DNA of 64,000 bases from Paenarthrobacter nicotinovorans (lineage in GTDB: Bacteria; Actinomycetota; Actinomycetes; Actinomycetales; Micrococcaceae): positions 124,001 to 188,000 of the forward strand of contig NZ_SZVS01000004.1 of the NCBI RefSeq assembly GCF_007670255.1, given 5' to 3'. The position numbers and the translations under genes are program-made. Numbering within the stretch: the first letter of the stretch is position 1; each line of letters begins with the position of its first letter. Under the pieces are notes generated by a model, which did no database searches, had not been told where the DNA came from, and saw only the letters and a list, made by a program, of their open reading frames with translations. Below are positions 59,171 to 64,000 of this stretch, in pieces.

Positions 59171-60676
59171 ATGCGAGGCTTCGTGGCCAAGGGCCCCAAA
59201 CGTGTTGAGCGACTCGACCACTTCCTGGTGCGGGCAGTTTCCCGGCAACCCCAGGGCGATCATGACGTCTTCTTCCGCCGACTCTCCGCCGCTGCAACCA
59301 AGGGAAAACTCTGGTTCGGTATCGCTGGGATTCTGGCGACGGTGCCCGGCCGACCCCGCCGTGCCGCGCTCCATGGACTGCTTGCCTTGGGCGTGGCGTC
59401 AGGCGTCACCAATGTCATTTTCAAGCGTGCCCTGCCCCGGCGGCGTCCGCTGCCGGAGCATTTGCCCCTGTTCCGCTTCGTGAACCCGCAGCCAACCAGT
59501 TCCTCCATGCCATCCGGCCACTCAGCGTCGGCAGTGGCATTCGCAACCGGGGCAGGAATAGTCTCGCCTGCGATTGGTGTGGCCCTGGCGCCCATTGCGG
59601 CCGGGGTTGCCTACTCCCGCGTGCATACCGGCGCCCACTGGCCTTCGGACGTCGTCTTCGGTTCCGCCCTGGGCGCCGGTGCAGCCCTCCTCACCCGGAA
59701 GTGGTGGCCCGCGCGGCCAGCCGAGCCGACTCCCCGCCGCACCCCGGCCGAGGTGCCGGCAATTCACGACGGCGAGGGGTTGAGTATTGCGGTCAACGTC
59801 CTGGGTGGGTCCTACTCCCCCGAAACCGGCGAACTCCTCCGAAAGATATTCCCTAAGGCTTATATACGGGAGATCTCAGAGGGCGAAGACGTCGCTGAGG
59901 AAATCAATGCCGCAGCAACCCGGCCGGGAACCGTCGCGCTGGGTGTGTGGGGCGGTGACGGAACGGTGGGAACGGCCGCGGCTGCCGCCGTCGAACATTC
60001 ACTGCCTCTGGCGGTCCTGCCCGGCGGGACCCTTAACCACTTCGCCCGCGATCTTGGTGCCGGCTCCATTGAAGATGTCCTGGATGCCTTGGGCAATGGC
60101 CAAGGCGCATCCGTTGACCTGGGGCATGTGGTGGTGGAGCGTGGTCTGCCTGACATGCCCGAAGTCTCCGAACTGGCCATGCTGAATACCGCCAGCGTGG
60201 GCGTGTACCCCAACCTTGTCCGTCGTCGCGAGCGGCTCCAGCCCGCCATGGGCAAGCCGCTGGCAGGGGTGGTCGCATCCCTGCGGACCTTTGGCGTGAA
60301 TTCGCCCACCACCCTCTTGGTGAACGGGCAGCGGCACAAGCTGTGGATCCTCTACATGGGGCGCGGAAGGTTCTATCCCAGCGACCACGCCCCGCTGCGC
60401 CGCCCCGTGCTCGACGATGGCGTGTTCGACCTCCGCATGATCACAGCGGATGAGCCGCTCGCGCGGGCACGCTTGCTGTGGGCAGTCATTACGGGCACGG
60501 TATCGGCATCGAAGGTGACCCACTTGACCGAGGCCACGGACATTACCGTGGAGGCAATTGGCCAACCGTTGGTGCTGGCGGTGGACGGTGAACCCAAGCC
60601 CGGAGTACGCAAGGCGACCTTTACTGTGCAGCCGCGGGTTCTCAATGTCTATTCGCCGCTGCCCGTAGCTGAGTAG
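59171..60676 (+). CDS. bifunctional PAP2 phosphatase / diacylglycerol-kinase-family protein
   Basis: 501 residues. N-terminal PAP2-like phosphatase half (about 1-185: KRALPRRRP, SMPSGHSAS, SRVHTGAHWPSDV) joined to a C-terminal lipid-kinase half (200-500: GGDGTVG, LPGGTLNHFARDLG, MLNTASVGVYPNL). The fusion pairs phosphatase and kinase on lipid substrates and is known in actinobacteria. Divergent from a stand-alone PAP2. ATG 59171 abuts GAGGGG; GTG 59183 is an alternative start. Confidence 0.92.
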   Translation: MRGFVAKGPKRVERLDHFLVRAVSRQPQGDHDVFFRRLSAAATKGKLWFGIAGILATVPGRPRRAALHGLLALGVASGVTNVIFKRALPRRRPLPEHLPLFRFVNPQPTSSSMPSGHSASAVAFATGAGIVSPAIGVALAPIAAGVAYSRVHTGAHWPSDVVFGSALGAGAALLTRKWWPARPAEPTPRRTPAEVPAIHDGEGLSIAVNVLGGSYSPETGELLRKIFPKAYIREISEGEDVAEEINAAATRPGTVALGVWGGDGTVGTAAAAAVEHSLPLAVLPGGTLNHFARDLGAGSIEDVLDALGNGQGASVDLGHVVVERGLPDMPEVSELAMLNTASVGVYPNLVRRRERLQPAMGKPLAGVVASLRTFGVNSPTTLLVNGQRHKLWILYMGRGRFYPSDHAPLRRPVLDDGVFDLRMITADEPLARARLLWAVITGTVSASKVTHLTEATDITVEAIGQPLVLAVDGEPKPGVRKATFTVQPRVLNVYSPLPVAE

Positions 60677-60828
60677 TGCTGTCCTCCGGGGTCATCCGGG
60701 AGGACTACCCTGACTGAACCCTGAATCATCCCTGAGACAGGCGATTTACCTGCCCTCCCTGAGTAGCGTTGTGAGTACATTCAAAACTCATCTGCACGCT
60801 CATGTGCTCCGAGGAGGGGAACGCTTCC

Positions 60829-61770
60829 ATGATCGAAGCAAAAGGCCTGACCAAGGTCTACGGCGAGAAGACGGCCGTCGGCGGTGTCAGTTTCACTGTC
60901 CAGGCTGGACGTGTGACGGGCTTCCTGGGCCCGAACGGCGCCGGTAAGTCCACCACAATGCGCATGATCATGGGACTGGACTCTCCCACGGCGGGCGACG
61001 TGAAGGTCAACGGCCTGCACTATGCGCAGCACAAGGCTCCCCTGCACCAGGTTGGGGCGCTCTTGGATGCCAAGGCCGTGCATACGAGCCGCAGCGCGTA
61101 CAACCACCTGCTGGCCATGGCCGCCACCCACAGCATCCCCACCGCCCGCGTCCACGAGGTCATTGAAATGACCGGTCTCGGTGCTGTGGCGAAGAAGAAA
61201 GCCGGGGGGTTCTCCCTCGGCATGGGCCAGCGGCTTGGCATCGCCGCTGCGCTTTTGGGGGACCCGCAGACCCTGATCCTGGACGAGCCCGTCAACGGCC
61301 TCGACCCTGAAGGTGTTCTGTGGGTGCGCAACCTGGTGAAGTACCTGGCCAGCCAGGGGAAGACGGTTTTCCTGTCCTCGCACTTGATGAGTGAAATGGC
61401 ACAGACTGCCGACCACCTGATCGTGATCGGCCGCGGCCGGATCATTGCGGATGCTCCTGTGAAGGACATCATCGCAGGTGCACAGCAAGCCAAGACCCTG
61501 GTCCGCACGTCCGCCGCAAGCCAGTTGTCGGCCCTCCTCGTCGGCGATGGCGTGCGGGTGGACCAGAGCCAGACGGAAACCCTGGAAGTGGTGGGCCTGC
61601 AGCCTCGCGAGATCGCCCAAGTGGCTCTGGACAACAACGTCCTGGTCTACGAACTGACGCCGCAGGTTTCCTCGCTGGAGGATGCCTACTTCAATCTCAC
61701 CAAGGACGAAGTGGAGTACCAATCCCATATGTCCGGTCAGCCTGTCACTGCTGCACAGGAAGGAAAGTAA
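60829..61770 (+). CDS. ABC transporter ATP-binding protein (DrrA/BcrA type)
   Basis: 313 residues from ATG 60829 (GAGGAGGGGAA upstream). Walker A GPNGAGKSTT, signature variant FSLGMGQRLG, Walker B TLILDEPVNGLDPEG, H-loop SSHLMSEM, and the extra C-terminal domain of drug/bacitracin exporters. Partner permease follows after 5 bp, then a histidine kinase, suggesting stress-induced export. Confidence 0.94.
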   Translation: MIEAKGLTKVYGEKTAVGGVSFTVQAGRVTGFLGPNGAGKSTTMRMIMGLDSPTAGDVKVNGLHYAQHKAPLHQVGALLDAKAVHTSRSAYNHLLAMAATHSIPTARVHEVIEMTGLGAVAKKKAGGFSLGMGQRLGIAAALLGDPQTLILDEPVNGLDPEGVLWVRNLVKYLASQGKTVFLSSHLMSEMAQTADHLIVIGRGRIIADAPVKDIIAGAQQAKTLVRTSAASQLSALLVGDGVRVDQSQTETLEVVGLQPREIAQVALDNNVLVYELTPQVSSLEDAYFNLTKDEVEYQSHMSGQPVTAAQEGK

Positions 61771-61775
61771 GGACA

Positions 61776-62675
61776 ATGAGCACCATGACTGAAAACCGCA
61801 CCAATGCACCAGCCCACGCATCGGCTGGCGTTCGCGGCGTTACTTTTGGGGGAGTCGTCAGGTCCGAATGGATCAAGCTCCGCTCGTTGACGTCCACCGT
61901 GATCCTCCTTGCTGTCACACTGATTGCCACGGTGGGGGTGGGCGCTCTTGCCGTCTTGATCCGTTACACGTTCCTTGACCAGATGATCAAGCAGGCCAAG
62001 GACGCCGGCCAGCCTGTCACCGGGGAAATGTTGACCAAGTCCTTCCCTCCGGGTTCCGGCTTCGACCTTTACAACCTGCCCAACGCCGGCATCCAGATCG
62101 GCACCCTGGTCCTAGGCTCTCTGGCAGTGTTGTTCATTTCTTCCGAGTACGCCACGGGCATGATTCGCTCAACCATGAACGCGGTGCCCAAGCGCATTCC
62201 CGCCTTTGCGGCCAAGGCACTGCTCCTTGTGGTCATCTCCTACGTCATCACCACGATCGCGGCGGTGCTCACCTTCCTGATCGCCATGCCTGTTTTCCAG
62301 GGCTTGGACATTGATCTCACCTGGTCCACTGACGGCGTCATTTACAGCATCTTCACTGGCGGCCTGTATGTCGCCGGCGTCGCGCTCATTGGACTGTCGT
62401 TGGGAACCCTTCTGCGTAACTCCGCCGGTGGCGTCACCGTGCTGGTGGCACTGTTCTTCGTCCTGTCGATTGCTTCCGGATTCCTGTCACTGGTGCCGGG
62501 CGACTTCTGGAAGTACGTACCCCAGTACATCCCCAGTGAGGCAGGGGGCAGGTTCCTCGCCATCGGACACACAGACGGCGTCATTGATCCGTGGCAGGGT
62601 GGCTTGATCTTCCTGGGCTACGTGCTGCTGTTCCTGATTCCGGCGGTGTTCGCCATCAAGAAGCGGGACGTCTAA
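61776..62675 (+). CDS. ABC-2-type transporter permease
   Basis: 299 residues with six membrane helices, beginning SEWIKLRSLTSTVILLAVTLIATVGVGAL. ISSEYATGMIRSTMNAVPKR is the characteristic ABC-2 cytosolic coupling region. Pairs with the ATPase before it. Confidence 0.92.
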   Translation: MSTMTENRTNAPAHASAGVRGVTFGGVVRSEWIKLRSLTSTVILLAVTLIATVGVGALAVLIRYTFLDQMIKQAKDAGQPVTGEMLTKSFPPGSGFDLYNLPNAGIQIGTLVLGSLAVLFISSEYATGMIRSTMNAVPKRIPAFAAKALLLVVISYVITTIAAVLTFLIAMPVFQGLDIDLTWSTDGVIYSIFTGGLYVAGVALIGLSLGTLLRNSAGGVTVLVALFFVLSIASGFLSLVPGDFWKYVPQYIPSEAGGRFLAIGHTDGVIDPWQGGLIFLGYVLLFLIPAVFAIKKRDV

Positions 62676-62701
62676 GACGCCCAGCCGTCTAGGCTCAATC
62701 C

Positions 62702-63991
62702 ATGACTGAAGCTCCACAGGTGAAGGACGCGCCGGCCACCGTGGCCGACGCGTCCTTTGCCGAAATCGCCCAGCGCCGCAGGGGCAGGATCCGGCGCTTT
62801 TTCTTCAGGCGTCCCCGTGCCATGGACGCGGTTGTGGTGCTCTGCTACGTACTCCTGGCGTTGCCCACCATCATTTCCTCGATCGGGGAGGGCAAGTGGC
62901 TCGTCGTGGCCATACTCCTTCTGATTGCCCTGGCGTTGGTCTTCCGGAGACAGTTCCCGCTCCAGGTGGTGCTCGCCGTCGCGCTTTTGGAAGTCTCTGC
63001 CACCATCCTGAACCCGTGGGGGTCCAATGTTTCCGCGGGCCTTTGGTTCGCGCTCTACGCCGTGGCGTCCCTCCGTAAGCGTGGCATCACTTTCGTTGTT
63101 TTTGTGGCGGCCAGCCTGCCCTTGAGCCTTCTCTACCTGTTTATGTGGACAAGTCCTGCCCAGACTGACACGCTGCAGGACCTCCCGGAGAATTTCCACC
63201 TCATCAACAACATCGCCACAGCGGTGACCATCATGTTGTCGAACCTCCTGGCAACCGGCATCGGAATCTCCGTCCGGCAGCGTCGCGAACACGAAGCGGA
63301 AATAGCGGAGTGGGCTGCCCGGACCACGCGGCTCGGCAAGGTCACCGAGCGCAACCGCATCGCCCGCGAAATGCACGACGTCGTGGCCCACTCTTTGACG
63401 GTGATGATCAGCCTCTCGGACGGAGCGGCAGTTGTGGTCAAGAAGGATCCGGAACGCGCCGGTGAAGTCCTCAGCGAGCTTTCGCGCACCGGGCGTACCG
63501 CTTTGGCGGACATGCGCCGCGTTCTCGGTGTACTGCGCGATGATTCCGGGCGTCCTGCGCCACTTACGCCACTTGAGTCGGGCTACAACCTCGCGAAGCT
63601 TCTTGAGGGGTTCCGCACGGCCGGCCTCCCGCTGCACTATGCCCACACCGGCCCGGCCTTGCCGGCCGATCCCGCCTTCGAGCTCACGGTCTACAGAATC
63701 GTGCAGGAGTCGCTGACGAACGTTTTGCGCTACGGCCGATCGCTCAGCCGGGTGGACGTGCTGGTGGCCCGCGACGGCGATGTCGTCACCATTGACGTGC
63801 TCGACGACGGCCGCGGAACCCGGGATGGGGGCAGCGAATCGATAGGCAGCCTGGGCGCGGGACTGGGCATCGCGGGGATGAACGAACGCGCCGGAATCTA
63901 TGCTGGAATTGTTACCGCCGGTCCAGGAAAAAGAGGGGGTTGGGCGGTGCACGCCGATCTCCACTGGAACGGCGAAAAGGGGGAATCATGA
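62702..63991 (+). CDS. sensor histidine kinase (HisKA_3 type)
   Basis: 429 residues: four to six membrane helices (about 40-190), coiled-coil linker, HisKA_3 phospho-acceptor AREMHDVVAHSLTV, ATPase domain (ESLTNVLRYG, DVLDDGRG, GLGIAGMNERAG). Lies 26 bp after the ABC permease and is coupled by ATGA to the next gene. Likely signals envelope or drug stress to control the ABC exporter. Confidence 0.93.
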   Translation: MTEAPQVKDAPATVADASFAEIAQRRRGRIRRFFFRRPRAMDAVVVLCYVLLALPTIISSIGEGKWLVVAILLLIALALVFRRQFPLQVVLAVALLEVSATILNPWGSNVSAGLWFALYAVASLRKRGITFVVFVAASLPLSLLYLFMWTSPAQTDTLQDLPENFHLINNIATAVTIMLSNLLATGIGISVRQRREHEAEIAEWAARTTRLGKVTERNRIAREMHDVVAHSLTVMISLSDGAAVVVKKDPERAGEVLSELSRTGRTALADMRRVLGVLRDDSGRPAPLTPLESGYNLAKLLEGFRTAGLPLHYAHTGPALPADPAFELTVYRIVQESLTNVLRYGRSLSRVDVLVARDGDVVTIDVLDDGRGTRDGGSESIGSLGAGLGIAGMNERAGIYAGIVTAGPGKRGGWAVHADLHWNGEKGES

Positions 63992-64000
63992 CTGATGACA
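63988..64000 (+). CDS. start of the partner response regulator (cut by window end)
   Basis: ATG 63988 overlaps the kinase stop (ATGA). Only MTDD is visible, which fits the start of a response regulator. Identity inferred from context alone. Confidence 0.5.

Overview
The window comes from the replication-origin region of a high-GC Gram-positive actinobacterium. The gene set points to Micrococcaceae, most likely Arthrobacter or Paenarthrobacter. Supporting evidence is the order rpmH-dnaA-dnaN-gnd-recF-dciA-gyrB-gyrA-DUF3566-tRNA-Ile/tRNA-Ala, a class E sortase next to crgA, a DLW-39 micro-gene between the two tRNAs, and rnpA-yidD-yidC-jag-rsmG-parA-parB-trxA-trxB-murJ on the other side. The genus is inferred from gene content and protein style; no database search was run.

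Layout. 1-1205: sortase (runs off the left edge) and crgA. 1251-5710: a DNA-repair island: two O6-alkylguanine transferases with an ECF-like sigma factor between them, alkB, a large inverted repeat, tag, a ~0.67-kb gene-free stretch with eight strict DnaA boxes, and a GyrI-like protein. 5738-10260: rhomboid protease, cyclophilin, an 11-residue-repeat membrane protein, a glycosyltransferase and an EamA transporter. 10336-22529 (minus strand): tRNAs, DLW-39, DUF3566, gyrA, gyrB, dciA, recF, gnd, dnaN, oriC, dnaA. 22995-28633 (plus strand): rpmH to parB. 28685-34078: about 5.4 kb without a recognisable gene, carrying nine parS sites and a third group of DnaA boxes; a tenth parS lies inside parA. 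34146-40086 (minus strand): trxA, trxB, a pseudokinase/discoidin-like membrane protein, murJ and a NUDIX hydrolase. 40235-46114: CCA-adding enzyme, a phosphatase, an unexplained structured leader with two very short ORFs, a GT87-like membrane glycosyltransferase and an FAD oxidoreductase. 46148-51217: an HxlR-type divergent pair and an ABC exporter beside a two-component system. 51218-52624: lower-GC accessory DNA. 52625-64000: penicillin-binding lipoprotein, ABC-F ATPase, DeoR regulator with MFS transporter, two PAP2-type lipid enzymes, and a second ABC transporter plus two-component system that runs off the right edge.

How it fits together. The centre is a replication, supercoiling and segregation block: DnaA starts replication at oriC, DnaN and RecF act at forks, DciA is the likely helicase loader, gyrase controls supercoiling, and ParA/ParB/parS segregate the origin. 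Envelope genes (yidC, murJ and its partner, crgA, sortase, PBP) surround it. The items most worth a second look are the parS-rich gene-free region, the remote DnaA-box cluster at 4.4-5.0 kb, the sigma factor/MGMT operon, and the hairpin-rich leader with its 31- and 46-codon ORFs at 42.3-43.1 kb.
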